A stretch of DNA of 64,000 nt from Paenibacillus sp. JJ-223. Its GTDB lineage: Bacteria; Bacillota; Bacilli; Paenibacillales; Paenibacillaceae. Every line of letters starts with the position of its first letter. Positions within the stretch are counted from its first letter, which is position 1. The stretch covers positions 62,001-126,000 of the forward strand of contig NZ_CAKMMP010000019.1 of the NCBI RefSeq assembly GCF_927798175.1, written 5' to 3'. The position numbers were made by a program, and so were the translations under genes. Below the pieces are notes generated by a model. The model was not told the DNA's origin and made no database searches. It was given only the letters and a program-made list of their open reading frames with translations. Below are positions 17,514 through 26,076 of the stretch, piece after piece.

Positions 17514-18395
17514 ATGAAAAAGTGGGGCTTTTTGATCGTCCTGATTGCGCTGGGGTATATTTTTCTTCGCTCTTCCGTGGCGATGCCCGACCCGGATCAA
17601 ACGGGAGTGCCCGTCATGGAGCTGGGAGAAGCCGTGGACGGCTGGAGTGCTCCTGGACGGGAGATAACCCTGGATTTGCGGAACGACGTTTATCAAGGGG
17701 ACTTGCTGCTCGTGAACAAGGAATATCCGGTACATGCCGAAGGCGTGCGTAAGGATATTGTCCGTTTGGCGGACGAGCGTGACTTGGATCGAGGATACGG
17801 GATTCTTGATCGGGACATTCAACTGTCGCGCAAGGTGGCAGAGGCGTTCCGGCAGATGGTTGAAGCAGCGGGAGAAGAGGGTGTGAGGTATTTCCTGATC
17901 AGCAGCGGCTACCGGGGGTTCGATAAACAACAACAACTCTATGAGGAAAAGGGTTCCGATTACGCGCTTCCCGCCGGTCACAGCGAGCATAACCTGGGCC
18001 TTTCGCTGGATATCGGCTCGTCGCTGGGTGCGATGAGTGAAGCGCCGGAGGGTGCCTGGCTGCAGGAAAACGCGTGGAAATACGGCTTCATTCTGCGGTA
18101 CCCCAAAAATAAGGTGAACATCACGGGCATTCAATACGAACCATGGCACTTTCGGTATGTAGGGCTTCCGCATAGCGCGATCATGCACCACAAAGACCTT
18201 GTGCTGGAGCAGTATCTGGAGCTGCTTCGGGAAGAGAAACGGATTGGGGTCGAATTGGATGGCATACATTACAGCGTAACGTATTATCCGGCCACGTCAA
18301 ATGCCAATGTATTCATTCCCGAGAAGGGCGAATATGAGATATCGGGGGATAACATGGATGGCGTCATTGTGACGACCAGCAACGAAGAGCAGTAG
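17514..18395 (+). CDS. VanY-type D-Ala-D-Ala carboxypeptidase (M15B)
   Basis: This 293-residue exported zinc peptidase removes the terminal D-Ala from peptidoglycan precursors. The N-terminal hydrophobic segment (residues 4-21) acts as a signal anchor. The M15 domain contains I-S-S-G-Y-R-G-F-D-K-Q-Q-x-L-Y, the zinc block S-E-H-N-L-G-L-S-L-D-I (H and D ligands), and Y-E-P-W-H-F-R-Y-V-G with the catalytic Glu and third His ligand. The C-terminal 50 residues form a small extra beta domain. ATG at 17514 is chosen because AGAAGGGGGAA precedes it; the longer frame from 17448 has no site and would add a non-signal leader. It is followed by VanZ. Confidence 0.92.
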   Translation: MKKWGFLIVLIALGYIFLRSSVAMPDPDQTGVPVMELGEAVDGWSAPGREITLDLRNDVYQGDLLLVNKEYPVHAEGVRKDIVRLADERDLDRGYGILDRDIQLSRKVAEAFRQMVEAAGEEGVRYFLISSGYRGFDKQQQLYEEKGSDYALPAGHSEHNLGLSLDIGSSLGAMSEAPEGAWLQENAWKYGFILRYPKNKVNITGIQYEPWHFRYVGLPHSAIMHHKDLVLEQYLELLREEKRIGVELDGIHYSVTYYPATSNANVFIPEKGEYEISGDNMDGVIVTTSNEEQ

Positions 18396-18430
18396 AGCTG
18401 ACATGAACGCAAGGTAAGGAGGTTGCAGAG

Positions 18431-18976
18431 ATGAACGCAAAAGGATGGCACATCAAGATCATATGGGGAGCGGCTCTGTTTCTGTACCTGGTCGTATTGC
18501 TGAAACTGATCTTGTTCAAAGGAGGGGCGATCGATTTGAAGCATGTTGCGGTTCAGGTTATGGAGACGGTCAGGCGGCCGGATTTGCTGCACACCCGGTC
18601 CATGAATCTGGTACCGTTTCGGCAAATCGCGCAGGAATGGCACCAACTGTCATTGCATCATCCGGCTTCCGCCCTGAATCTGATCGGCAATGTCCTGGCT
18701 TTTGTGCCGCTGGGGATTTTCCTTTCTTTTATGCCGGGCGCGAAAAGGCTGTTCACGGCACTGCTCGCTTGCACGTTGCCGCTGCTGCTGAGTTTGGCGT
18801 TCGAGGTAACGCAGTTGCTGACAGGCATGGGTGTTTTCGACGTAGACGACCTGATCCTGAACAGCTTCGGCGGGGCGGCAGGTTATATGATTGCCGGAAC
18901 GCTTGCGGCAATGGGGTCTGTTGTGCTTTCGTTAAGCAAGGTTGATGCCGGTGCGAAGAAATACAAGGAAACATAG
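18431..18976 (+). CDS. VanZ-family membrane protein
   Basis: This 181-residue protein has four to five transmembrane segments (about 9-29, 75-95, 102-122 and 137-160). The VanZ signature is visible: N-L-I-G-N-V-L-A-F-V-P-L-G, then F-E-V-T-Q-L-L-T-G-x-G-V-F-D-V-D-D-L-I-L-N. VanZ proteins can confer low-level teicoplanin or lipoglycopeptide resistance by an unknown mechanism. Its start is 36 bases after VanY with AAGGAGG upstream, so it is the last gene of the vanRSYZ-like operon, which ends at the terminator near 19100. Confidence 0.93.
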   Translation: MNAKGWHIKIIWGAALFLYLVVLLKLILFKGGAIDLKHVAVQVMETVRRPDLLHTRSMNLVPFRQIAQEWHQLSLHHPASALNLIGNVLAFVPLGIFLSFMPGAKRLFTALLACTLPLLLSLAFEVTQLLTGMGVFDVDDLILNSFGGAAGYMIAGTLAAMGSVVLSLSKVDAGAKKYKET

Positions 18977-19095
18977 GGCGCGATTGGACTTGTCGATACA
19001 GCCAAGTCAGACACATAAAAACATTGGGTACAGGAGTTCGAACCTGTTTTCGGACAAGTGGACTCTTGCACATGTTTGAACGATATTTAAATACC

Positions 19096-19135
19096 AAAAA
19101 GAAGCCCATGCTTGTGTTGCGTGAGCTTCTTTTTG
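19096..19135. terminator. Terminator after the VanZ-like gene
   Basis: AAGAAGC and CATGC pair with GCGTG and GCTTCTT, with a mismatch between and A/T runs on both sides, so it could work on either strand. Confidence 0.8.
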
Positions 19136-19383
19136 GTGCAGGGGGACGGATTTCCTGCTACTGCATCGTCATACTACATTGGAGCTGATATGGTTGGCCT
19201 TCTGCATAGGTCCGTAAGGTCGGGCTGCGCGAGGGGATGGGGTGTTTTTTCCAGGAGAGAGCAGCTTATATGGCGAAATGGTAGATGCACCGCATGGACG
19301 CCACATACTAACGTCAGGTATGAATACCGATTCCGTAACGAACCTGAAGATGCTTATTGGGGTGAATTGGCAAGCAATTTAGA

Positions 19384-19520
19384 TCTAACGAATCGTAGAC
19401 ACGTTATTTCCTTGAAGTGGTTTGCAGAAGGCTGCTTTGACGTGAAATAGGGTGTCTGAGGTTCATTAGACGTGGATGGAAGCAAAATTCGTGTATATAA
19501 GGTGTCTGGGTTTCGTTAGA
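19384..19520. repeat. Three copies of a short intergenic repeat unit
   Basis: A unit of about 26 bases with the pattern TCTAAYGAA, about four variable bases, AGACAC, then an AT-rich tail occurs at 19384-19409 (plus), 19444-19470 (minus) and 19495-19520 (minus). Copies 1 and 2 face each other and could form a hairpin. The surrounding 18977-19640 region holds no convincing gene. Confidence 0.65.
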
Positions 19521-19654
19521 ATACGTGGCGGCTGTTAGCGGAACTTTTGAATGAAAGACGGGTATGATCAGAGGTGCATTTCAACATGATACATATTTAT
19601 TTTTATCTGCCACCATTAGTAGGATCGTGGACAGAAGGGGAGTGATTGTTAGGA

Positions 19655-20074
19655 ATGGCATCCAAAGGAGAAGCATTGTATTTGTTGGCACAACGTTGCG
19701 CCACGAAGATGAGAAGTATCATCAGCATTGAACATGAAATTGCTGCAGCTGCGGGAGGTACGCCGGATAAAGAGACGGTGGATCGATTGGAAAATGAAAA
19801 AGATCAACTATTGCAATCCTCAACACTTGAAGAGTTAGTGGCCATGAGGACAGTAATGATTGTTGGGGAGTCCGAGAGAGGAAGACGTTTGTTCCCGGGA
19901 ACGGACAACATCGAAATTATCCATCTGCCGATCGAATTATCAGAACATGAGCTTATGGAAAAATATTCACGCTATCTTGCATTCAAAACGAGGGATGAGT
20001 TGTTTTACGTGCTTTCGCGGCGTACGGATATATCCATTTGTTTCCGAGAGGGCATGGACATATTGAAATTGTGA
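19655..20074 (+). CDS. Hypothetical protein
   Basis: This 139-residue protein is not recognised. The N-terminal half is helical, with possible coiled coil around E-R-x-x-x-E-K-D-Q-L-L; the second half has a beta-alpha pattern (V-M-I-V-G-E-S-E-R-G-R-R-L). There is no signal peptide or membrane segment. The start could be the ATG at 19655 or the TTG at 19646; GGGGAG sits closer to the TTG. Codon use is more AT-rich than in neighbouring genes. It is followed by another unrecognised gene 31 bases later, so the two are probably cotranscribed. Confidence 0.6.
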   Translation: MASKGEALYLLAQRCATKMRSIISIEHEIAAAAGGTPDKETVDRLENEKDQLLQSSTLEELVAMRTVMIVGESERGRRLFPGTDNIEIIHLPIELSEHELMEKYSRYLAFKTRDELFYVLSRRTDISICFREGMDILKL

Positions 20075-20105
20075 TTACGCCAGATCAGCAGGGGAGGCCG
20101 ACAAA

Positions 20106-20420
20106 GTGATCCTGAAAATTATCGTATATGGCATGCATTCGTTCTACTATCATGTACCGAAACAATATGCGGAATATATCCCGGATTGGATATCTGAATT
20201 TCACAGTTTTCTAAATACCTTGGAATACAAGCATCAGTTCTCTGAGTATACGGAGATGGTTGAAGAGGACGGTAGCATTTCTTTTGCAGGCTTTGTCCGT
20301 GTATATGGTGCCGAAGATTTTGTGGACTGGGCAAACGTCGAGAAGATCAATCAAAGAGGTTTATATTCCATAGAGGCTCCACCAAATGATGAGCATGTCG
20401 ATTGGACCTTTCATTTTTGA
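20106..20420 (+). CDS. Hypothetical protein
   Basis: This 104-residue acidic protein starts with GTG after AGGGGAGG and is not recognised. It is rich in aromatic residues (H-S-F-Y-Y-H-V-P near the start, V-D-W-T-F-H-F at the end) and has no signal peptide. The size, acidity and AT-leaning codons resemble immunity proteins or other accessory proteins, but there is no toxin gene beside it. It forms a pair with the preceding gene. Confidence 0.6.
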   Translation: MILKIIVYGMHSFYYHVPKQYAEYIPDWISEFHSFLNTLEYKHQFSEYTEMVEEDGSISFAGFVRVYGAEDFVDWANVEKINQRGLYSIEAPPNDEHVDWTFHF

Positions 20421-20443
20421 TACACCAAAGTATCATAAACAAA

Positions 20444-20477
20444 CGCCCCGCTTCGTACAACCATACGAAGCGGGGCG
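20444..20477 (-). terminator. Strong terminator between the hypothetical gene and aconitase
   Basis: A perfect 14-bp stem (CGCCCCGCTTCGTA with its complement) has a six-base loop. On the minus strand it is followed by TTTGTTTATG, so it mainly serves aconitase. Confidence 0.88.
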
Positions 20478-20516
20478 CTTAAAATTTAAATTTATAGGTC
20501 TTAATATTTTACAGCA

Positions 20517-23231
20517 TTAACCTTTTTTCATCATTTGACGCAGCACCGTTTGCAGGATGCCGCCGTTATGGTAGTAATCCACGTCAACCATGCTGTCGAG
20601 ACGGGCAATTACGGTGAAGTGGAACTGGGTTCCGTCTTCGCGGGTTACGTTAACCGTCAGTTCTTCACCCGGTTTCACGTCATTGCTCAGGCCCGTGATG
20701 TCATATGTTTCACGTCCGTTCAGACCCAGGCTGGACCAGCTTTGGCCTTCTTGGAATTGCAGCGGCATTACGCCCATGCCCACCAGGTTGCTGCGGTGGA
20801 TGCGCTCAAAGCTCTCGGCGATGACGGCTTTGACGCCGAGCAGGAAGGTACCTTTTGCCGCCCAGTCGCGGGAGCTTCCTGTACCGTACTCTTTACCTGC
20901 GATAACGATCAGGTTCTGTCCTTCGTCCTGATACTTCATGGAAGCATCGTAGATGGACATTTCCTCATCCGTAGGCAGGTATTTCGTAATACCGCCTTCC
21001 GTGCCAGGAGCAACCTGGTTGCGGATCCGGATGTTGGCGAACGTACCACGCATCATGACTTCATGGTTACCACGGCGGGAGCCGTAGGAGTTGAAGTCTT
21101 TGCGTTCCACGCCATGGTCTTTCAGATACAGTCCGGCCGGGCTGGATGGAGCGATATTCCCCGCAGGGGAGATGTGGTCCGTCGTTACGGAGTCACCGAG
21201 CAATGCCATAACGCGTGCGGAACGGATATCCGAAATGTCGGTCAGCGTATCGCCAAGATTTTGGAAGAACGGCGGGTTCTGGATGTACGTGGAGTTCGGG
21301 TCCCACTCGTACAATTCGCCTTCCGGTACGGAAATTCGGTTCCAGCGCTCGTTTGCCGTAAATACGTTCTCGTATTTGCTGCGGAACATATCGGCGTTCA
21401 GAGAGCTTGCGATCGCATCCTTGATTTCCTGGGAGCTAGGCCACAGGTCTTTCAGGAAGACCGGCTCGTTGTTTGTATCATAACCGATCGGATCGGTTTC
21501 GAAATCGATGTTCACCGTTCCGGCCAATGCGTAAGCTACAACAAGCGGCGGCGAAGCCAGATAGTTGGCTTTGACTTGAGCGTGAACGCGTCCTTCGAAG
21601 TTACGGTTACCGGACAATACCGCCGCTACCGTCATGTCGTTCTCGGCGATCGCTTCGCTGACTTCGTCCGGAAGCGGACCGGAGTTCCCGATGCAAGTTG
21701 CGCAGCCGTATCCGGCAACGTTGAATCCGAGCTTATCGAGGTACTCGATCAGGCCCGCTTTTTCCAGATACTCCGTTACGACGAGGGAGCCTGGCGTCAA
21801 GCTGCTTTTTACGTAACCTGGTTTGGTCAGGCCGCGTTCAACCGCTTTTTTCGCCAGCAATCCTGCACCGAGCATAACGCTAGGGTTGGATGTGTTCGTG
21901 CAGCTTGTGATCGCCGCGATAACCACCGCACCTGTAGTCAGCTCGCTGGAAGAACCGTCCGGATGTTTCACAGGTACCTTTTGCGCGATCTTCTCTTCGG
22001 TCAGGCCATATCCGCCTTTGTCGATCGGCGTGCGGATGATGCTGTTGAAGCCTTCCTTCATTTGAGTCAGCTCAATGCGGTCTTGCGGACGCTTAGGTCC
22101 GGCAAGGCTCGGCACGACGGAGGCAAGGTCGAGCTCGATGACATCGGTAAACACAGGATCAGCCGTGCTGTCCGTGCGGAACATGCCTTGAGCTTTGTAG
22201 TATGCTTCCACGAGTTCAACCTGTTCGTCGGAACGGCCCGTGCTGCGCAGGTAGTTCAGCGTTTCGCTGTCAACCGGGAAGAAACCGATCGTTGCGCCGT
22301 ATTCCGGTGCCATGTTGGCTACCGTGGCACGGTCTGCAAGACTGATGTTGGCAAGACCAGGTCCGTAGAACTCGACGAATTTGCCGACAACGCCTTTTTT
22401 ACGCAGCATTTGCGTTACGGTCAGTGCCAGATCCGTTGCCGTTGCGCCTTCGCTCAGGCTGCCTGTCAGTTTGAACCCGATAACGTCAGGTGTTACAAAG
22501 TAGAGCGGTTGGCCCAGCATGCCTGCCTCGGCCTCGATTCCGCCGACACCCCAACCAACAACGCCAAGCCCGTTGATCATGGTGGTGTGGGAATCCGTAC
22601 CTACGAGGGAGTCAGGGAATACAAGCGTTTCGCCATCAACCGTTTTCGTTGCAGCTACGGATGCGAGATACTCCAGGTTGACCTGGTGAACGATCCCTGT
22701 GGATGGTGGGACGGCACGGAAGTTGTTGAATGCCGTTTGCGCCCAACGCAGGAAACGGTAACGCTCTTCGTTGCGCTCGAACTCGACTTTAATGTTGTAG
22801 TCCAGCGCGTCGTTCGTACCGAAAGCGTCAACCATGACGGAGTGGTCGATGACGAGGTCAACCGGAACGAGCGGGTTGATTTGTTTAGGGTCTCCGCCTG
22901 CTTTTTTCACGGTGTCGCGCATGGCTGCAAGATCCACGACCACCGGCACGCCGGTGAAGTCCTGCAGGACGATCCGTGCAGGGATGAAAGGGATTTCCTT
23001 ATTATTGTCACGGCCTTCTGCCCAGCCGGTCAATTGTTTGACATGGTCTTCGGTAATGGCACGTCCATCGAATTGGCGAACGGCTGCTTCGAGCAGCACT
23101 TTAATGGAGAAAGGCAGCTTGGAAAGATCGCCGTGGCCATTTTCCTGAAGAGCATCGAGACTGTAGTAGCGGTAAGATTTGCCTCCGACCTCAAGACTGC
23201 GGGCGGCGGAGAAATGATTCTTGGCTGACAT
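20517..23231 (-). CDS. acnA: Aconitate hydratase (AcnA/CitB type)
   Basis: Aconitase interconverts citrate and isocitrate in the TCA cycle using a 4Fe-4S cluster. At 904 residues it has normal length for the AcnA/IRP family. Cluster cysteines are seen in A-I-T-S-C-T-N-T-S-N-P and G-Y-G-C-A-T-C-I-G-N-S-G-P. Substrate motifs include G-T-D-S-H-T-T-M-I-N-G-L, G-D-S-V-T-T-D-H-I-S-P-A-G and G-T-G-S-S-R-D-W-A-A-K-G. The ATG at 23231 follows AAGGAGG at 7-8 bases; an in-frame extension to 23303 lacks a site. It is monocistronic, with a good promoter and a palindrome in the leader shared with the IclR-family gene. A long antisense frame across it is a codon-bias shadow. Confidence 0.98.
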   Translation of the reverse strand: MSAKNHFSAARSLEVGGKSYRYYSLDALQENGHGDLSKLPFSIKVLLEAAVRQFDGRAITEDHVKQLTGWAEGRDNNKEIPFIPARIVLQDFTGVPVVVDLAAMRDTVKKAGGDPKQINPLVPVDLVIDHSVMVDAFGTNDALDYNIKVEFERNEERYRFLRWAQTAFNNFRAVPPSTGIVHQVNLEYLASVAATKTVDGETLVFPDSLVGTDSHTTMINGLGVVGWGVGGIEAEAGMLGQPLYFVTPDVIGFKLTGSLSEGATATDLALTVTQMLRKKGVVGKFVEFYGPGLANISLADRATVANMAPEYGATIGFFPVDSETLNYLRSTGRSDEQVELVEAYYKAQGMFRTDSTADPVFTDVIELDLASVVPSLAGPKRPQDRIELTQMKEGFNSIIRTPIDKGGYGLTEEKIAQKVPVKHPDGSSSELTTGAVVIAAITSCTNTSNPSVMLGAGLLAKKAVERGLTKPGYVKSSLTPGSLVVTEYLEKAGLIEYLDKLGFNVAGYGCATCIGNSGPLPDEVSEAIAENDMTVAAVLSGNRNFEGRVHAQVKANYLASPPLVVAYALAGTVNIDFETDPIGYDTNNEPVFLKDLWPSSQEIKDAIASSLNADMFRSKYENVFTANERWNRISVPEGELYEWDPNSTYIQNPPFFQNLGDTLTDISDIRSARVMALLGDSVTTDHISPAGNIAPSSPAGLYLKDHGVERKDFNSYGSRRGNHEVMMRGTFANIRIRNQVAPGTEGGITKYLPTDEEMSIYDASMKYQDEGQNLIVIAGKEYGTGSSRDWAAKGTFLLGVKAVIAESFERIHRSNLVGMGVMPLQFQEGQSWSSLGLNGRETYDITGLSNDVKPGEELTVNVTREDGTQFHFTVIARLDSMVDVDYYHNGGILQTVLRQMMKKG

Positions 23232-23321
23232 ACATGTACCTCCTTCAAATGTGCGATGCGATGAAGTTGAACGTTCATTCAGCGGAAACAGGCCTTCATC
23301 CATCCATGCTTCCGGTTGGTA

Positions 23322-23338
23322 GTTTCATTAGATGAAAC
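23322..23338. promoter_or_regulatory. Perfect 7-3-7 palindrome in the aconitase leader
   Basis: GTTTCAT-TAG-ATGAAAC has the same arms and spacing as the palindrome at 8967-8983. It lies roughly 23-39 bases after the predicted aconitase transcription start. Confidence 0.75.
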
Positions 23339-23367
23339 ACAATTTCAAAATCGTAACTTTAGTTCTA

Positions 23368-23396
23368 AGTATACCGTTTTCACCTCTCCACGTAAA
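23368..23396 (-). promoter_or_regulatory. Sigma-A promoter of aconitase
   Basis: On the minus strand TTTACG (23391-23396) and TATACT (23368-23373) are 17 bases apart. Transcription should start near 23361, about 130 bases before the ATG. Confidence 0.75.
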
Positions 23397-23593
23397 GGGC
23401 TTTTTGCCCGCAGCATCAGGTCCGCAAAAAGAATGTATGCGTTTTCCGCATGGAGGCTGGGAGCTTTGCCCATCGATGAATTCGCATTGATCCAAACATA
23501 CAACGACACGTCCTTTCATATAGATGGAAGAAAGTATGTGTGCAAGCCGGGCGGTGCATATCCCGGAGCAGAACAGCCAAAGGGGGGCTAGGC

Positions 23594-24595
23594 TTGGAAC
23601 GCGAATGGAAGAGTGCTTTATATGCTTACGTGAACGAATACAACCGCTGCGAGATCGATCACCGTGCCTTGAAAGGCGAGCAGGTCGTGATTGACGCGAT
23701 ATTTAGGGCGGAACGCGAAGAACGCATGGCCAGGCTGGAGGATTGGTATCGGACGCGCCGTGCCGTTCCTCTTCGCGGCGAAACCAGCGCCAAACTGGTG
23801 CGCACGGTGTCCGAGAGCCCGGAGGAGTCCGTGGTGGATGTGCAGCTGTACGTCAGGCTGTTTTATGCCAAAGAAGGCATTACCCATCGGGATGAACGGA
23901 TCGAAAGGGAGAGGCTGACCTTTCAGCGGCATAACGGCAAGTGGGTAATTGCCCGCGTCGAACGGGAAGTTTCGGAACGCCATCCTGTCGGGGATAAGGT
24001 ACCCTACCATCATGCCGATTTGCAGTCGCTCAATCTCCCCTTATTGAATCGGGAGGTGCTGGGACAAGGCAGAGGGGGCGTAACCAAACAGCGGGAGTAT
24101 CGGAGGGATCTGGCCGTAGCCTATGCCGACCAATGGTGGAATTCAATCAATCCGGCTTATGAAGAGTTCGAGGTGGATTGCACCAATTATGTGTCCCAAT
24201 GTCTCTTTGCAGGGGGAGCACCCATCAACTATACTGGTAAAAGGGAATCGGGCTGGTGGTACAAGGGCTATGTCAACGGCTCGGAAATGTGGAGCTACAG
24301 TTGGGCGGTATCGAACGCTTTGGAACGATATTTGACCCATAGCACGCGGGGGTTGACCGCAACGGTGGTCGAACGTCCCGAACAGCTGCAGCTCGGGGAC
24401 GTCGTCCTTTATGATTGGGACGGCGACGGCCGTTACCAGCACAGCACCATCGTCACCGCATTTGACGCGGGCGGCATGCCGCTGGTCAATGCGCATACGG
24501 TTGCCAGCCGCCACCGTTTCTGGGATTACCGGGATTCCTACGCCTGGACCGAACGCACGACGTATCGGCTTTTCCATATTGACAGCGTATTTTAA
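23594..24595 (+). CDS. Amidase_6-domain protein
   Basis: This protein of about 333 residues has a helical and beta N-terminal region (residues 1-150) of unknown role and a C-terminal amidase_6 (NlpC/P60-like) domain. The catalytic region D-C-T-N-Y-V-S-Q-C-L-F-A-G-G is near residue 195, and the histidine block Y-Q-H-S-T-I-V near 280. Such domains are found in Bacillus and Paenibacillus envelope or spore proteins with presumed peptidase or amidase function. No signal peptide is visible. The TTG at 23594 is chosen because AAAGGGGGG lies 6-7 bases upstream; an ATG at 23540 is also in frame but has no site. Confidence 0.75.
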   Translation: MEREWKSALYAYVNEYNRCEIDHRALKGEQVVIDAIFRAEREERMARLEDWYRTRRAVPLRGETSAKLVRTVSESPEESVVDVQLYVRLFYAKEGITHRDERIERERLTFQRHNGKWVIARVEREVSERHPVGDKVPYHHADLQSLNLPLLNREVLGQGRGGVTKQREYRRDLAVAYADQWWNSINPAYEEFEVDCTNYVSQCLFAGGAPINYTGKRESGWWYKGYVNGSEMWSYSWAVSNALERYLTHSTRGLTATVVERPEQLQLGDVVLYDWDGDGRYQHSTIVTAFDAGGMPLVNAHTVASRHRFWDYRDSYAWTERTTYRLFHIDSVF

Positions 24596-24656
24596 GCAGG
24601 GAAAAGATGCTGCGGGTGCGGTGACGGAAACATCCAGGTCCGTTTAAAATATCTAT

Positions 24657-24886
24657 TATATAGGTTGAACTAGACATTTACACGATAACGGAGAGGGCAG
24701 AAAGAATCTGGAGAAGCGAAGCGGTCTAAAAGCTTTCTGAAAGAAAGCTGCATCGGAAGCATAGGCTTATCACCGGATTTTCCCTTTGAAAAAAGGGGAT
24801 CAAAAAAATCTGGGGATAACAGTGATCGGAAGATGGTTCTGACCACGTAGTGACTCCGTGTAAAAATCATCGGTTCAACTTATATA
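24657..24886 (+). repeat. Structured intergenic element, copy A
   Basis: This 230-bp element is bounded by a 14-bp inverted repeat (TATATAGGTTGAAC at 24657-24670 with GTTCAACTTATATA at 24873-24886, one G-T pair). Inside are a second helix (TTTACACG at 24678-24685 with CGTGTAAA at 24857-24864), a perfect AGCTTTC/GAAAGCT hairpin near 24731-24749 and a CCCTTT/AAAGGGG hairpin. A core of about 150 bp is nearly identical to copy B at 42945-43173. It lies between the amidase gene and ddl, in their orientation, and has no ORF. It is either a mobile miniature element or a structured RNA. Confidence 0.85.
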
Positions 24887-24949
24887 GAATAACAACGATG
24901 CAGGGAATGCAAACTTAACGCATCGCGCACAGACAATCGGAGGTTACGC

Positions 24950-26050
24950 ATGAGCATGGATAAATTGACAGTTGGCGTCGTTTACGGCGGAAAATCGGGA
25001 GAGCACGAGGTTTCGCTGCAGACGGCGTTTGCTGTAACGAACGCGTTTGATTATGAAAAATACGAGTTGGTTCCTTTCTATATTTCGAAGCAGGGATCAT
25101 GGAAAAAAGGACCGGTGATGCACGCGCCTTTCAAACAAATCGAGGATCTGAAGCTGGAGGAGGCTGCGGGAGGAACGAAAGAAGCGCTGAACGCGCTGTT
25201 CGGACGCCTTTACGGAGGAGATGAGACTATAGACGTCATGTTCCCGCTGCTTCACGGAACGTATGGCGAAGACGGCACGATCCAGGGCATGTTCGAAATG
25301 GCGGATATGCCTTATGTGGGGGCTGGCGTGCTCGCTTCGGCGGGCGGCATGGACAAAGTGGTCATGAAAAAGCTGTTTGCGCAAGCCGGCATTGACCAAT
25401 GTGCCTTTACCTATTTTAATGCAACGCAATGGAAACAGTCCGAGCATGAGATGATGCTGCAGGTCGAAGACCAGCTGGGTTATCCGTGCTTCGTCAAACC
25501 GGCGAACCTGGGTTCCAGCGTGGGCATCTCCAAAGCGCGCAGCCGCGATGAGCTGAAACAGGCGGTCGAACTTGCGCTGCGTTATGATACCAAAGTGGTG
25601 ATCGAAGAGTTCGTAGATGCGCGCGAGGTAGAAGTCAGCGTGCTCGGAAATGACGAACCGATGGCATCCGTGCCAGGGGAAATCGTCTCTTCCGGCGAAT
25701 ATTATGACTATGCCGCCAAATACATCGACGGACAATCGCAGATGCTGATCCCGGCTCCGCTGGATCCGGAAGCTGCCGATCGTGTCCGCGAAGCGGCACT
25801 GCAGGCGTTCCGCGCCATCGAAGGCAGCGGCATCACCCGCGCGGACTTTTTCATCCGCCGATCGGACGGGGCGCTGCTGATCAATGAAGTCAACACCATG
25901 CCCGGATTCACGCCGTATAGCATGTATCCACTGTTATGGCGGGAGACCGGCGTTTCCTATGCCGAGCTGCTGGACCGCATGATCGAGCTTGCCCTTGAAC
26001 GTTACAAGAACAGACAGGCGCTCCAATTCGAGAGCGGCGTGAACGCATAA
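24950..26050 (+). CDS. ddl: D-alanine-D-alanine ligase
   Basis: Ddl makes the D-Ala-D-Ala dipeptide for peptidoglycan. The 366-residue ATP-grasp protein shows V-V-Y-G-G-K-S-G-E-H-E-V-S-L at residues 10-23, H-G-T-Y-G-E-D-G-T-I-Q-G near 100, P-C-F-V-K-P-A-N-L-G-S-S-V-G-I, E-E-F-V-D-A-R-E-V-E, and C-terminal F-I-N/L-I-N-E-V-N-T-M-P-G-F. No VanA-type signature is obvious. GGAGG precedes the ATG. The structured repeat lies 64-293 bases upstream. It is followed by a small gene 26 bases on. Confidence 0.97.
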   Translation: MSMDKLTVGVVYGGKSGEHEVSLQTAFAVTNAFDYEKYELVPFYISKQGSWKKGPVMHAPFKQIEDLKLEEAAGGTKEALNALFGRLYGGDETIDVMFPLLHGTYGEDGTIQGMFEMADMPYVGAGVLASAGGMDKVVMKKLFAQAGIDQCAFTYFNATQWKQSEHEMMLQVEDQLGYPCFVKPANLGSSVGISKARSRDELKQAVELALRYDTKVVIEEFVDAREVEVSVLGNDEPMASVPGEIVSSGEYYDYAAKYIDGQSQMLIPAPLDPEAADRVREAALQAFRAIEGSGITRADFFIRRSDGALLINEVNTMPGFTPYSMYPLLWRETGVSYAELLDRMIELALERYKNRQALQFESGVNA

Positions 26051-26076
26051 CCTCAACCGAAAAGGAGAAATGTGGG

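Noticed and set aside
19112..19450. A 112-codon ORF between the van cluster and the hypothetical genes
   Set aside because: It starts inside the terminator after vanZ, lacks a ribosome binding site and contains one of the short repeat units, so it is intergenic DNA.
20535..23228. An 897-codon open frame antisense to aconitase
   Set aside because: It mirrors the aconitase codons, lacks a ribosome binding site and has no family-like motif. Codon bias in GC-balanced genes often makes such antisense frames.
23316..23591. A 91-codon ORF upstream of the amidase gene
   Set aside because: It runs through the aconitase promoter and palindrome on the opposite strand and has no ribosome binding site.
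24657..24886. Reading the structured element as an insertion sequence
   Set aside because: No transposase ORF fits in 230 bp. The ends differ between the two copies, so it is not a standard insertion sequence; a non-autonomous element remains possible.
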